Assembly (NCBI GenBank): GCA_018882785.1
Contig: VERI01000007.1
Coordinates: forward strand, 1-64,000
From: Burkholderiaceae bacterium
GTDB lineage: Bacteria > Pseudomonadota > Gammaproteobacteria > Burkholderiales > Burkholderiaceae_A
DNA length: 64,000 nucleotides
Reading direction: 5' to 3'
The notes below the pieces were generated by a model that did not search any database, was not told where the DNA came from, and worked only from the letters and a program-made list of their open reading frames with translations. This document shows positions 34,374 through 44,160 of the stretch, one piece after another. Both the position numbers and the translations under genes were made by a program. The number at the start of each line of letters is the position of its first letter. Positions within the stretch are counted from its first letter, which is position 1.

Positions 34374-34751
34374 ATGGCCGTGACACGGGTGGTGTTGGTG
34401 ATGTGGCAGGCAGATCCGGGCGCACCGGAGAAGTCAGCAGCGCCGTTTGTATATGCGCTGTGTGCCCGAGCCCTGGATCTGGAGGTCGAGATTCATCTGA
34501 CATCTTCTGCGGTCCGCTGGGCATTTGAGGGCGTTGCTGCATCGGCTGTATCGGATCGGCGCGGTGAGCAAACCATTCTCGGATATATCCAGCGATGCCA
34601 TGAGATGGGTGTGAAGATCTACACGTGCGGAATGGCACTTTCGGAGCATCATCAAGGCGAGCGCATCATTCCTGAAATTACCGGACAGACCGGTGCGACT
34701 GCGGTGATGGCCCAGCTGCAGCGCGAGGACACGCGGGTGCTGGTCTTTTAG
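34374..34751 (+). CDS. DsrE-family protein
   Basis: A 125-residue protein with the DsrE/DsrF-like fold: a Rossmann-like start (RVVLVMWQADPG), the mid segment VEIHLTSSAVRWAFEG, and GVKIYTCGMALSEHH with Cys85 at the position where this superfamily has its active-site, sulfur-binding Cys. Such proteins bind or move sulfane sulfur. It is 3 bp after the lipoyl-carrier gene and its stop overlaps the next GTG start by one base, so the three genes form a unit. The substrate is unknown. Confidence 0.65.
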   Translation: MAVTRVVLVMWQADPGAPEKSAAPFVYALCARALDLEVEIHLTSSAVRWAFEGVAASAVSDRRGEQTILGYIQRCHEMGVKIYTCGMALSEHHQGERIIPEITGQTGATAVMAQLQREDTRVLVF

Positions 34752-35509
34752 TGATCGGCTCCAACATGATGGATGGCCGATTCGAGGTGGTGAGCCTGAA
34801 CATGCATAAGGGCGTGTCTGCCCTGCATTTTCGTTTGACCGCCCATCGGCTGCGCCAACGGATTCGAGAACGCCATCCGGATCTGATATTCCTGCAAGAG
34901 TTACAGCAAAAGACCCACGGCCGGCTGCGTGATCTCAGGGTAGGGGCAACGCTCGGACTGACGCCCTATCTGGCCCAGGATTTCTGGCCGGACTGGCACT
35001 ACGGTAAGAATGCTGTCTACGACCGTGGCCATCATGGCAACGCGATTCTGTCCCGCCATCCGCTGGATCGTGGACTGAATTACGATATTTCGGAGTATCG
35101 GTTTGAGCGGCGGGGGCTGTTACATAGTGTTGCGAAGCTCGGAGATGCACAGCGGCCAATCGACTGTTATTGCGTGCATCTTGGGCTCTTGGAGCGAGGC
35201 CGTCGGCGACAGCTGGATACGGTGCTTCAATGCATCGATCGCATCAGCGATACCGGCCCTGCGATTATTGCCGGAGACTTTAATGACTGGCGTAATCGGG
35301 CCGAAGATCCGATGCGGGAGGCAGGATTTCGTGATGTCTTCGAAGTGTTGACGGGCAGTCCCGCGAAAACCTTTCCTGCGCTAAGGCCGATGTTAAAAAT
35401 GGACAGGATTTATGTTCGTGGCCTGCAGGTGGTCAGTGTCGAGCGGCTCACCGACTGGGCGGGGCTTTCGGATCATCTTGGTATTTCAGCCCGGCTTGCA
35501 TTGAACTGA
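34751..35509 (+). CDS. Endonuclease/exonuclease/phosphatase family protein (YbhP-like)
   Basis: A 252-residue metal-dependent hydrolase of the EEP superfamily. Motifs: VVSLNMHKG near 13, FLQELQQ near 50, GNAILSRHPL near 96, AGDFNDWRN near 175, KMDRIYVRG near 215 and LSDHLGI near 240. It could start at the GTG 34751 that overlaps the previous stop or at ATG 34766/34769; I keep the first. It resembles E. coli YbhP, which lies with cardiolipin synthase genes, and no such gene is here. Substrate unknown. It ends 1 bp from the convergent serB stop. Confidence 0.75.
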   Translation: MIGSNMMDGRFEVVSLNMHKGVSALHFRLTAHRLRQRIRERHPDLIFLQELQQKTHGRLRDLRVGATLGLTPYLAQDFWPDWHYGKNAVYDRGHHGNAILSRHPLDRGLNYDISEYRFERRGLLHSVAKLGDAQRPIDCYCVHLGLLERGRRRQLDTVLQCIDRISDTGPAIIAGDFNDWRNRAEDPMREAGFRDVFEVLTGSPAKTFPALRPMLKMDRIYVRGLQVVSVERLTDWAGLSDHLGISARLALN

Positions 35510-35510
35510 T

Positions 35511-36395
35511 CTACTCAAACCAATCGAGAACGTTGTCTAATCCGCCATAGGCTATCGCCTGCATGGCCTGTGCTGCGACCGCAGGCTTTGCCCGGTGGGC
35601 GACCGACAGGCCGCTGTGCTTCATCATCTCTAGATCATTGGCGCCATCACCGATTGCGATCGCGCGTACGGGGTTCGCCCCCAGTCGACGGCATGCGGCC
35701 GCCACTGTGCTGCGCTTGACCGAGGCATCAACGATTTTTCCAATGAGACGGCCTGTCAGCTTGCCATCGATAATCTCTAACGTATTCGAACGTGTCTGTT
35801 GAAAGCCAATCTTTTCGGCCACAAAGTCGGTAAATTGGGTAAAACCACCAGAGACCAGCAGCGTGTGAACCTTGTGGGCATTTGCGGCAGACACCAATTC
35901 TTTGACTCCAGGTGTGAATCTGAGCCGATAGCGGATAACCTCTCCCAGCACGGATTCGGGTAGACCCGCCAGCAGGGCGACCCGGCGCCGCAGGCTTTCC
36001 GCATAGTCTTTGATTTCACCCCTCATCGCAGCCTCTGTGATCGCAGAGACCTCATCTTTTTTTCCGCAGAAGTCGGCGATCTCATCGATGCACTCGATGG
36101 TAATTACGGTGGAGTCCATATCCATGGCCAGCACGGAGAAATCATTCCATCGGTAGGGTGCATTCAGTAACGCGGTATCCACCTGGTGCAGGCGTGCGAG
36201 TTCGTGAAGTGCCTGCGTAAGGATTTGACGACGGGATTGTGAAATCCGGGGGAGTTTCCATACGGCCGCCTGCGATGAACGCATGCGTCGCTCAGCCTTA
36301 TCGGTGATGGCATCGACTGCGGCGAGAGCCGCAGCGGGTAGCCGGCCACGGTGCTGATGGGCCCTAAGGGCGGGAGAAATCACAATGAACGGCAT
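35511..36395 (-). CDS. serB: Phosphoserine phosphatase
   Basis: A 294-residue HAD phosphatase giving L-serine. Motif I is MDMDSTVI (Asp92 nucleophile, Asp94), motif II LLVSGGF, motif III VKRSTV with the Lys, and motif IV GDGANDLEMM. The SerB signature ECIDEIAD follows motif I, and the N-terminal 80 residues form a reduced ACT-like region. It is followed upstream by mfd on the same strand with a 72-bp gap. Confidence 0.94.
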   Translation of the reverse strand: MPFIVISPALRAHQHRGRLPAAALAAVDAITDKAERRMRSSQAAVWKLPRISQSRRQILTQALHELARLHQVDTALLNAPYRWNDFSVLAMDMDSTVITIECIDEIADFCGKKDEVSAITEAAMRGEIKDYAESLRRRVALLAGLPESVLGEVIRYRLRFTPGVKELVSAANAHKVHTLLVSGGFTQFTDFVAEKIGFQQTRSNTLEIIDGKLTGRLIGKIVDASVKRSTVAAACRRLGANPVRAIAIGDGANDLEMMKHSGLSVAHRAKPAVAAQAMQAIAYGGLDNVLDWFE

Positions 36396-36467
36396 AGTCG
36401 TGTCGCAATTAGCAGGAAATGGGCTATGGGTGTGGACTGAAAAGGGATATTCATTTTTATTGTTGTT

Positions 36468-39400
36468 TCATGGGCACAGGCCCGCCAAGAGCTCGCGCAC
36501 GGCTCTTGCCCGTTGTGTGGGGTCTGGCACGCTGATGTTGACGCGTAGCTTTTCATTACCCATCAGTTTATAGCGCTGATCAGACTGGATCAGCCGGATA
36601 ATCTTCGCTGGATCAATTCGGTGGTCTTTCCCGAAGGTCATCACCATTACCTCGGGTGCTGCATCGACCTTAAGGACACCGATCGGCTTGGCAAATATTC
36701 TTAATTTATGGGTTTCAATCAGGGTCTGGGCAGCCTCAGGCGGGCGGCCGAACCGGTCGATCAGCTCCTCTTGCAGGATCTCGAGCTCGTCAAGATCGGC
36801 TGCGTTTGCAAAGCGTTTGTACAGCGTGAGCCGCTCATGAATATCTCCGCAATAGTCACTGGGCAGTAGCGCGGGTGCGTGCAGATTAATCTCGGTGACA
36901 GCGGACAGCGGGGATTCAAGATCTGGTTCCCGTCCCGCCTTTAGTGCATTAACTGCCTCGGTTAGCATATCGGTGTACATCTGAAAGCCAACCTCGTTGA
37001 TGTTGCCCGACTGCTGGTCGCTTAAAACCTCGCCCGCACCGCGAATCTCCAGGTCGTGCATGGCCAGAAAGAATCCACTGCCGAGCTCCTCCATGGCCTG
37101 GATTGCCTCGAGTCGTTTCCCGGCATCTTTGCTGATGGCATCGTCGCCGGGCGTTAGAAGATAGGCATAGGCCTGGTGGTGCGAACGCCCCACACGGCCT
37201 CTGAGCTGATGGAGCTGCGCGAGCCCAAAGCGATCTGCCCGGTAGATCACGATCGTATTCGCGGTGGGCACATCGATGCCAGTTTCAATGATGGTTGTAC
37301 ACAGCAGAACATTAAATCGCTGCTGATGAAAGTCGCGCATCACCCGCTCCAGATCGCGCTCATGCATCTGCCCATGGGCAATCTGAATACGGGCCTCTGG
37401 GACGAGCGCCTGGAGCTCATCGCGACGTCGTTCAATGGTATCGACCTGGTTATGTAGAACATAGCATTGCCCTCCGCGTTTTAGCTCGCGCAGGAGCGCC
37501 TCGCGGACGACGCTGTCACTGTCTCGACGTACAAAGGTCTTGATCGCCAGGCGCCTCTGCGGCGCTGTAGCGATAATGGAAAAGTCGCGAAGTCCTTCCA
37601 TGCTCATTGCGAGTGTTCGCGGGATGGGGGTTGCGGTCAGGGTGAGCACATCTACTTCGGAGCGCAGCGCCTTCAGGGCCTCCTTCTGGCGAACGCCGAA
37701 CCGATGTTCCTCGTCGATAATCACCAGACCGAGCCGATCAAAACGAACGCCGGCTGACAGCAGTTTGTGGGTGCCGATGGCGATGTCCACTCGGCCGCTG
37801 GCAAGACCCTCGAGCGCGGTTTGAATTTCCTTTGTCGTTCGGAATCGGGAGAGCTCGGCGATCTGAACCGGCCACTCGGAGAATCGGTCCTTAAATGTCT
37901 GCAGGTGCTGTTCGGCCAGAAGCGTTGTTGGCGTCAATACTGCAACCTGTTTTCCGTCCATGACGGACAGAAACGCAGCCCTCAGGGCAACCTCGGTCTT
38001 GCCGAAGCCGACATCACCGCAGACCAGGCGATCCATTGGCTTACCGGAGACCATATCTTGGACCGTAGCGTGAATGGCTGCGAGCTGATCGGGTGTTTCC
38101 TCGAAACCAAATCCGTCGGCAAACCGTTCATATTCCTGTGGATCAAACTTAAACGCATGGCCCTGTCTCGCCGCTCGGCGCGCATAAATGTTAAGGAGTT
38201 CTGCCGCGGTATCCCGTGCCTTGGCAGCCGCTTTCCGCTTGGCCTTCTCCCACTGGCCTGATCCCAGGGTGTGCAAGGGTGCGTTTTCGGGGTTTGCGCC
38301 ACTGTAGCGTCCGATCACATGGAGCTGGGACACCGGGATATAGAGCTTCGCATCGTCGGCATATTCCAGCTGTAAGAACTCGGTATCGCCTTCTCCCATA
38401 TCCAGGTGCACCAGTCCTCGGTAGCGGCCTATGCCGTGCTGGACATGGACCACCGGATCGCCAATTTTCAGTTCCGAAAGGTCCCGAATAATCGAGTCGA
38501 TATTTGTTTCACTCTGTTTGCGTCCCGCGCGTTGACGTCGGGCCACCTGTGAGAACAGCTCACCCTCTGTTGTCAGGTGTAGCCCGCACCAGTCAGCCGT
38601 GAACCCCGCTGCGAGAGGTCCAATGAGCAGGCCGATGCCCTCTTTTGGCTGGGAGATGGCGGCCTGAAGCGAATCGGCATGGAAAGTGGTAATTCCGTGC
38701 TCGTTCAGGTATTGGGCAAGCGTCTCCCGCCGTCCTGCGCTCTCCGCAGTCATCAGAATGGTATGTTGGTTCAGTGAGCGAAGCTTCGCCACTGGATCGC
38801 TATGTCGTCGGTCAACAGCAATATCCGGCGCAGGAAGAAACGGTCCTGGCGATGGGCTTGGATCTGGACGCGACATCTTGAGACGGGCGAGATTCCGGGC
38901 TGAAGTGAAAAATTCCTCCGCGCTGAGGTAAAGAAGTTCCGGAGGCAGCACAGGACGTTCGATATCGGCCTTTAAGAAGCGATGACGCCCTTGAATGTCG
39001 CGGTGAAATTCCAGAAATGCATGATCGATATCGCCTACAGTCGCGATGGCGCCGTTCGCCTTTGGCAGATAGTCAAAAATGCTTGCCAACGGGGATATCA
39101 GTAGCGGCAGGTAGTATTCGATCCCAGCCCCGAAGAGGCCTTTGCCAGCATCCCGGTATAGGCTGCAACGCGAGGGGTCTCCCTCGAAGACCTCTCGCCA
39201 TCGGGCACGAAATTGTTGTGCGGCCTCCGGGTGGCTTGGAAATTCTCTGCCGGGCAGAAGTCGAATCTCTGTCACCGGATGGACGCTGCGCTGACTGTCG
39301 GGATCAAAAACGCGCATCGTTTCTACTTCATCATCGATCAGCTCAATTCGGTATGGCAGTGGTGCGCCGGTGGGATACAGGTCGATGAGTCCACCTCGCA

Positions 39401-39998
39401 GTGCATATTCACCTGGCGTCACTACCTGACTGACCGGCGAATACCCAGCGGTCTGGAGCTGTTCCCGCAGGCGATCTGCTGAGATTTTCTGGCCTTTTTT
39501 GAATAAAAATGTGTTGGCGGCGAGAAATGCGGGGGGCGCAATCCGCTGTAAAGCCGTGTTTGCCGCGACCACCATCACATCGAGGGTCCCGGTAGCGGCC
39601 TCATACAGGGCCAGGAGACGGTCCGAAACCAGGTCCTGGTGCGGCGAGAATGCCTCATAGGGCAGGGTCTCCCAGTCAGGAAAAAGTCTCACCCGCAGGG
39701 TTGGATCGAAAAAAACGATCTCCTCAGAGAGTCTCTGAGCGTCTTGGGCGGACTCGCAGATGACTGCAAGGCCGAGACCGGATGCCTCTGACGTACGCAT
39801 CTCTCGACGCTGGCCTGCCCAGCTGGCCAATAGCCAGGCATCCGCACTACCGGGAGGCTGATGCAGGCTGAGAGTCTGATTTGCCCCCGGGGGGTTGAGC
39901 TCGAGCGCGCTGTAAGGGTTGGGAAGATTGGGCGGCAAATCGGTCGTCGGGGAGGTGTTGAGGAAAAACGGTAAATTGTAGGTTCTATGGAGATCCAT
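36468..39998 (-). CDS. mfd: Transcription-repair coupling factor Mfd
   Basis: A 1176-residue ATPase that removes stalled RNA polymerase and recruits UvrA. It has the UvrB-like N-terminal module ([20 protein letters not shown]), the RNA-polymerase-interacting region ([13 protein letters not shown]) and the translocase: [38 protein letters not shown] and [10 protein letters not shown] take ATG 39998 ([10 protein letters not shown]) as start, because upstream residues of the longer frame are not Mfd-like. That start overlaps the divergent ispDF ATG by 12 bp. Confidence 0.95.
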   Translation of the reverse strand: MDLHRTYNLPFFLNTSPTTDLPPNLPNPYSALELNPPGANQTLSLHQPPGSADAWLLASWAGQRREMRTSEASGLGLAVICESAQDAQRLSEEIVFFDPTLRVRLFPDWETLPYEAFSPHQDLVSDRLLALYEAATGTLDVMVVAANTALQRIAPPAFLAANTFLFKKGQKISADRLREQLQTAGYSPVSQVVTPGEYALRGGLIDLYPTGAPLPYRIELIDDEVETMRVFDPDSQRSVHPVTEIRLLPGREFPSHPEAAQQFRARWREVFEGDPSRCSLYRDAGKGLFGAGIEYYLPLLISPLASIFDYLPKANGAIATVGDIDHAFLEFHRDIQGRHRFLKADIERPVLPPELLYLSAEEFFTSARNLARLKMSRPDPSPSPGPFLPAPDIAVDRRHSDPVAKLRSLNQHTILMTAESAGRRETLAQYLNEHGITTFHADSLQAAISQPKEGIGLLIGPLAAGFTADWCGLHLTTEGELFSQVARRQRAGRKQSETNIDSIIRDLSELKIGDPVVHVQHGIGRYRGLVHLDMGEGDTEFLQLEYADDAKLYIPVSQLHVIGRYSGANPENAPLHTLGSGQWEKAKRKAAAKARDTAAELLNIYARRAARQGHAFKFDPQEYERFADGFGFEETPDQLAAIHATVQDMVSGKPMDRLVCGDVGFGKTEVALRAAFLSVMDGKQVAVLTPTTLLAEQHLQTFKDRFSEWPVQIAELSRFRTTKEIQTALEGLASGRVDIAIGTHKLLSAGVRFDRLGLVIIDEEHRFGVRQKEALKALRSEVDVLTLTATPIPRTLAMSMEGLRDFSIIATAPQRRLAIKTFVRRDSDSVVREALLRELKRGGQCYVLHNQVDTIERRRDELQALVPEARIQIAHGQMHERDLERVMRDFHQQRFNVLLCTTIIETGIDVPTANTIVIYRADRFGLAQLHQLRGRVGRSHHQAYAYLLTPGDDAISKDAGKRLEAIQAMEELGSGFFLAMHDLEIRGAGEVLSDQQSGNINEVGFQMYTDMLTEAVNALKAGREPDLESPLSAVTEINLHAPALLPSDYCGDIHERLTLYKRFANAADLDELEILQEELIDRFGRPPEAAQTLIETHKLRIFAKPIGVLKVDAAPEVMVMTFGKDHRIDPAKIIRLIQSDQRYKLMGNEKLRVNISVPDPTQRARAVRELLAGLCP

Positions 39999-41306
39999 CG
40001 CAGACTCGCCATTACAACGCAGCAGGCAAGGGGCCATCTTGAGCCTTTTCTTGGCCCGGCGGCCAAGCTGGTGGCGGTCATTCCGGCTGCGGGCCGCGGA
40101 GAGCGCAGCGGCCTGCAGCACCCAAAGCAGTATCACCGGCTTCACGGGCAGACCGTGCTGGCAAGGAGCATTCGGGCTTTGGCCCGATTTTCAGAGCTAG
40201 CCGCCATCGTTGTGGTCCTCGATCCTGAGGATCAGCATTGGCAGGCGTGTGGCCTTGATCAAGAGCTTGCAGATCTTAAAAACATCGTGGCTGTTCCGAT
40301 CGGTGGTAAGACCCGTCGTGACTCAGTTATCGCGGGATGTGATCTTGTGCAGCAGGCTAGTGGTGACCGGGATGACCTCTGGGTCATGGTCCACGACGCC
40401 GCACGTCCGGGAGTCTCACTCGAAAGCCTGACGCGGCTGTGGCAGGCCTGTGCAATGACGCCACAGGAGGATTCCGGACCCTCTGGTGCGATACTTGCGC
40501 TGCCCGTTGCGGATACCGTAAAACGCTCCCTCGTTTCAGATGATCAGGCGATGGTGCTGGAGACGCTTGATCGCAGTCAGCTCTGGTCAGCACAGACGCC
40601 ACAGCTGTTTCCGCTGAACAAACTGCTGGATGCATATCGGGCGTGTCCTTCGGCGACGGATGAGGCCAGCGCGATTGAGTTTGTTGGGGGGCGGGTCAGA
40701 CTGGTGCCCGGCCAGGCCGGCAACATGAAGCTCACCACGGCTGATGATTTTGATCTGATGGAGGCATTCTTGAAAGATAGTCCGCAGCCGCAGTCGTTCA
40801 TTGAAAAGCGATCGAATAGTCCATTAATTGCGATCGGGCAGGGCGTTGATGTGCATGCACTTGTTGCTGGGCGGCCTTTAATCATTGGTGGTGTGGAGAT
40901 TCCTTTTGAGCGGGGCTTAGAGGGGCACTCTGACGCCGACGTTTTGCTGCATGCGATTACCGATGCAATCCTTGGTGCCGCAGGGATGGGCGATATCGGC
41001 CGGCTGTTTCCAGATACCGACCCGCGCTACAAGGGTGCCGATAGCCGGGTCTTGTTGCGCGAGGCGGTAGCCGTTGTTCATGCGGCCGGATGGAGCGTCA
41101 GTCAGATTGATGCAACCGTCATTGCGCAGCGGCCGAAAATTTCGCCCTATGTCCAGCAAATGGCTGAGGTGATAGCGGGCTGTGTCTCGGCCCCGTCGTC
41201 GCGTATCAATATTAAGGGCAAGACCACGGAGCATCTCGGCTTTACCGGCCGAGAAGAGGGTATCGCTGCCCAGGCAGTCGCCTTGCTCGTCAGATCTCAG
41301 GGATGA
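39987..41306 (+). CDS. ispDF: Bifunctional IspD-IspF fusion
   Basis: A 439-residue protein carrying two MEP-pathway enzymes in one chain. Residues about 27-255 are IspD, 2-C-methyl-D-erythritol 4-phosphate cytidylyltransferase ([29 protein letters not shown]). Residues about 280-439 are IspF, the cyclodiphosphate synthase ([30 protein letters not shown] with metal ligands, FPDTDP and [11 protein letters not shown]). In most beta- and gammaproteobacteria these are separate genes; fusions are known in alpha- and epsilonproteobacteria. A GTG at 40071 is an alternative start, closer to the usual IspD N terminus. The stop overlaps the next gene by 4 bp. Confidence 0.93.
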   Translation: MEIHRRLAITTQQARGHLEPFLGPAAKLVAVIPAAGRGERSGLQHPKQYHRLHGQTVLARSIRALARFSELAAIVVVLDPEDQHWQACGLDQELADLKNIVAVPIGGKTRRDSVIAGCDLVQQASGDRDDLWVMVHDAARPGVSLESLTRLWQACAMTPQEDSGPSGAILALPVADTVKRSLVSDDQAMVLETLDRSQLWSAQTPQLFPLNKLLDAYRACPSATDEASAIEFVGGRVRLVPGQAGNMKLTTADDFDLMEAFLKDSPQPQSFIEKRSNSPLIAIGQGVDVHALVAGRPLIIGGVEIPFERGLEGHSDADVLLHAITDAILGAAGMGDIGRLFPDTDPRYKGADSRVLLREAVAVVHAAGWSVSQIDATVIAQRPKISPYVQQMAEVIAGCVSAPSSRINIKGKTTEHLGFTGREEGIAAQAVALLVRSQG

Positions 41307-42520
41307 CTGTCGCATTACTTGCGCTGGAGTCGGCCTCGCCTCTTGCATCGGTTGCCGTGCGAGACCCCGCTGGCCGTTTGGTCTCGGCCCATGCCCAGTC
41401 GGGCCAGTCCCATTCGAGTCAGTTGCTGCCGCTTGCTGAAGAACTTCTGAACTGTCTGGGCGAAGAGTGGCGCTCGCTGCATGGCCTAGTCGTTGGCGTG
41501 GGGCCAGGCTCATTTACAGGAATTCGAATTGCGTGCGGGATTGCACAGGGGATCTGCCTAGGCCTGAATCGTCTTTGTTATCCGGTGAGCGGTTTTGAAG
41601 CTGCTGCGTACGCCTGGTGGTCGACCCATGCCCATGGGGATCGACAGCAACTACTCATTGCCTTTGATGCGCGCCTGGGGGAGTCATTTGCGGCGCTGAT
41701 GGAGGTGTCGCGCGAAAATGATCGTATCCGTCTATCTTGGATCGCGTCGCCAGCCGTGGTGGGGAATGATGGGCTGGATGACTTTGGGCGAGAAGTCCGG
41801 GATGATTCCCTGATGGTTCGGCTCACTGATCCTGATGTGCGTCTGATGGGCGAGGAGTCTTTGGTCCTCGCGGGGTGGATGCTGCGGTATGCCAGCGATT
41901 CAAAATGGGATCGTCCGAGTCATTGGGTGGCTGCAGCGGCCCTTGAACCGATTTATGTTCGCGATAAGGTGGCGCAGACGATTGCTGAACGACAGGATAT
42001 TCCTGATCTCAGCTGGGCGGATATGCGGGCGGAGGATATCGGATCGGTGTTGGCCATTGAGCTCGAGGCCTATCCCTTTCCGTGGACCGAGGGAAATTTT
42101 CGGGACTCGTTCTCAGCGGGATATCGGCTAAGGCTGCTCAGAGAGCGCGGAGTATTGGTGGGCTATCTGGTCTGGATGCCTGTGCTCCAGGAGGCGCATT
42201 TGCTCAACATCACCCTTGCACCCGCCCGACAGGGTCATGGCCTGGGCGCATGGATGATGCGTCAGGCCATGGAGCAGATGCGGGCAGAGGGGATGGAGCA
42301 TGTATTGCTGGAAGTCCGGCCCAGCAATGTCCGAGCGCTTGGCCTTTACAGACGACTGGGGTTTAGCCAGATTGGTCTGCGCAAGGGCTACTACCCGCAG
42401 TCTGTGGTTTGTGCTGAGGGTCGAGAGGATGCTGTGGTGATGAGGATTAATCTGCAGCCTGCGGCATCCGTGTCAGCCTCAGACAGGCGTCATAACAACC
42501 GTCGAGCGGCAGATGTCTGA
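41303..42520 (+). CDS. tsaB: TsaB-RimI fusion protein
   Basis: A 405-residue chain with two activities. Residues 1 to about 225 are TsaB, the partner of TsaD in making t6A37 of tRNAs ([32 protein letters not shown]). Residues about 236-390 are RimI, the N-acetyltransferase of ribosomal protein S18 and others ([54 protein letters not shown]). The two are separate genes in most bacteria, but this fused form occurs in several. Start ATG 41303 overlaps the ispDF stop (ATGA). Confidence 0.93.
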   Translation: MTVALLALESASPLASVAVRDPAGRLVSAHAQSGQSHSSQLLPLAEELLNCLGEEWRSLHGLVVGVGPGSFTGIRIACGIAQGICLGLNRLCYPVSGFEAAAYAWWSTHAHGDRQQLLIAFDARLGESFAALMEVSRENDRIRLSWIASPAVVGNDGLDDFGREVRDDSLMVRLTDPDVRLMGEESLVLAGWMLRYASDSKWDRPSHWVAAAALEPIYVRDKVAQTIAERQDIPDLSWADMRAEDIGSVLAIELEAYPFPWTEGNFRDSFSAGYRLRLLRERGVLVGYLVWMPVLQEAHLLNITLAPARQGHGLGAWMMRQAMEQMRAEGMEHVLLEVRPSNVRALGLYRRLGFSQIGLRKGYYPQSVVCAEGREDAVVMRINLQPAASVSASDRRHNNRRAADV

Positions 42521-42863
42521 TTTATCCCGTGAGGCCATGATCCTGTTGGAACTCTCTCCGATCTGGCGGCTGCGACAGGAATCAATCTCTGAAGCGGACA
42601 GCCGTGCAGAGGATCCACGGACTTCGGATGCACTGGAGACCGCCCAGCCTGACACAACGGCAGACACTGGCTTGGCGCTGCAGCGCCGGATTATTGATGT
42701 CTGTGTCAGGATTGGAATGGATCGGTCGACCATTGCTGCTGCGATTGCAGCAGATGCCTCTGGCCTGACCGATCTCTCATCTGCACAGGGTAAACGTCGT
42801 CTTTGGCTGCAGATATGTGCGGCCCACAGACAGCTTAGTGGTGATGTTTCTCCACCCCAATAA
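42513..42863 (+). CDS. Hypothetical protein, possible remnant of a family-4 uracil-DNA glycosylase
   Basis: 116 residues, starting 8 bp inside tsaB-rimI. The first 24 residues (REAMILLELSPIWRLR) resemble the N-terminal helix that precedes the catalytic domain of family-4 uracil-DNA glycosylases, which often follow rimI in betaproteobacteria. The Fe-S cysteines and the glycosylase core are missing. The rest is low in recognisable features. It ends 29 bp inside the convergent lplT gene. It may be a degenerate or shortened gene; the coding call itself is moderate. Confidence 0.4.
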   Translation: MSDLSREAMILLELSPIWRLRQESISEADSRAEDPRTSDALETAQPDTTADTGLALQRRIIDVCVRIGMDRSTIAAAIAADASGLTDLSSAQGKRRLWLQICAAHRQLSGDVSPPQ

Positions 42864-44103
42864 GGGCATTCAGGTCGTAATTGCTGCGGTTGAAACGGTA
42901 ACGTTTAATCACGAGCGCCATCGTTGCCGCAACGAACAATCCAAAAATTACGATGATGGTGTTTACCGGGAGTTCAGCCTTGATCAGTAGGGCATACAGG
43001 CCGAGCATGACCAGAATATTCAGATTCTCATTGAAATTTTGGACTGCGATGGAGTGGCCTGCTGATAACAATACATGGCCGCGATGCTGAAGAAGTGCAT
43101 TCATCGGCACAACGAAGTAGCCGGCGAGTCCTCCGATCAACACCAACAGCGGTATCGAGGTGGCCATACTGCCTACAAGTGTCATCAACGGCACGACCAG
43201 GCCCATGATCACCCCTAGCTTGAGCACCGAAGGGGTGGCCTTTAGCGGGACGAATCGGGCGGCGAGCACTGCGCCGGCTGCGATGCCTATGGCAACGATG
43301 CCTTGAAGAATGGCCGCCTTGTCTAGCCCCATGCCAAGCTGGTCTCTTGCCCAATGCAGCACGATGAATTGCAGGGTCGCCCCTGCGCCCCAGAATAAGG
43401 TTGTGACTGCGAGCGAGATCTGGCCGAGCTTGTCACGCCACAGCGTGGTATTACAGTGCCAGAAGTCTGCAAGGAGCTTGATCGGATTGGTGTGCTGTCG
43501 TTCGTAGCGGGCGCCGGTATCAGGAATTCTTAGATTAAAGAGCGCAGCCAGCGCATAGATAGCGCCGATCACCAGAATGGCGGATTCGGCTGGACTATTA
43601 ATGCCCAGGTCGATTACCGGAAAATCAAACGACAACAGCCATGCGCTGACCGCGGGGCTGATCAGCGCGCCGCCCACCATCGTGCCAAGAATAATGGAGC
43701 CAACTGTGGTGCCTTCGATCCAGCCATTTGCGGCAACAAGTCGTTCAGCGGGTAGCAATTCAGTCAAGATGCCATATTTCGCGGGTGAGTAGGCCGCTGC
43801 ACCAAAACCCACGACTGCATAGGCGAGCAGTGGATGGATTGAAAAAAAGAGCAGGCCACAGCCGAGAATCTTGATCGTATTGGTGATAAACATCACCTTG
43901 CCTTTCGGCATTGAGTCTGCAAATGCCCCCACAAAAGGAGCGAGCACCACATAGGAAACAGTGAAAAACAGCTTCAGTAACGGTTTCATCCAATCCGGCG
44001 CAGACAGCTCGATCAGCAGGGCGATCGCGGCAATCAGCAACGCGTTATCGGCCAGCGATGAGAAAAATTGCGCGGCCATGATGGTGTAAAAACCGGGTTT
44101 CAT
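42835..44103 (-). CDS. lplT: Lysophospholipid transporter LplT (MFS)
   Basis: A 422-residue major-facilitator membrane protein with about 12 hydrophobic segments. The start (FYTIMAAQFFSSLADNALLIAAIALL) and the block SPAKYGILTELLPAERLVAANGWIEG are those of LplT, which flips lysophospholipids across the inner membrane for re-acylation. In E. coli it is adjacent to aas; here it neighbours tsaB-rimI and alr, as in many betaproteobacteria. It has a 57-bp divergent gap to alr. Confidence 0.92.
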   Translation of the reverse strand: MKPGFYTIMAAQFFSSLADNALLIAAIALLIELSAPDWMKPLLKLFFTVSYVVLAPFVGAFADSMPKGKVMFITNTIKILGCGLLFFSIHPLLAYAVVGFGAAAYSPAKYGILTELLPAERLVAANGWIEGTTVGSIILGTMVGGALISPAVSAWLLSFDFPVIDLGINSPAESAILVIGAIYALAALFNLRIPDTGARYERQHTNPIKLLADFWHCNTTLWRDKLGQISLAVTTLFWGAGATLQFIVLHWARDQLGMGLDKAAILQGIVAIGIAAGAVLAARFVPLKATPSVLKLGVIMGLVVPLMTLVGSMATSIPLLVLIGGLAGYFVVPMNALLQHRGHVLLSAGHSIAVQNFNENLNILVMLGLYALLIKAELPVNTIIVIFGLFVAATMALVIKRYRFNRSNYDLNALIGVEKHHH

Positions 44104-44160
44104 GTCGTCCTTTGTGCAGGTGCGACGAGATTAGAGCACGAACGAATAAAATGACCCTCT

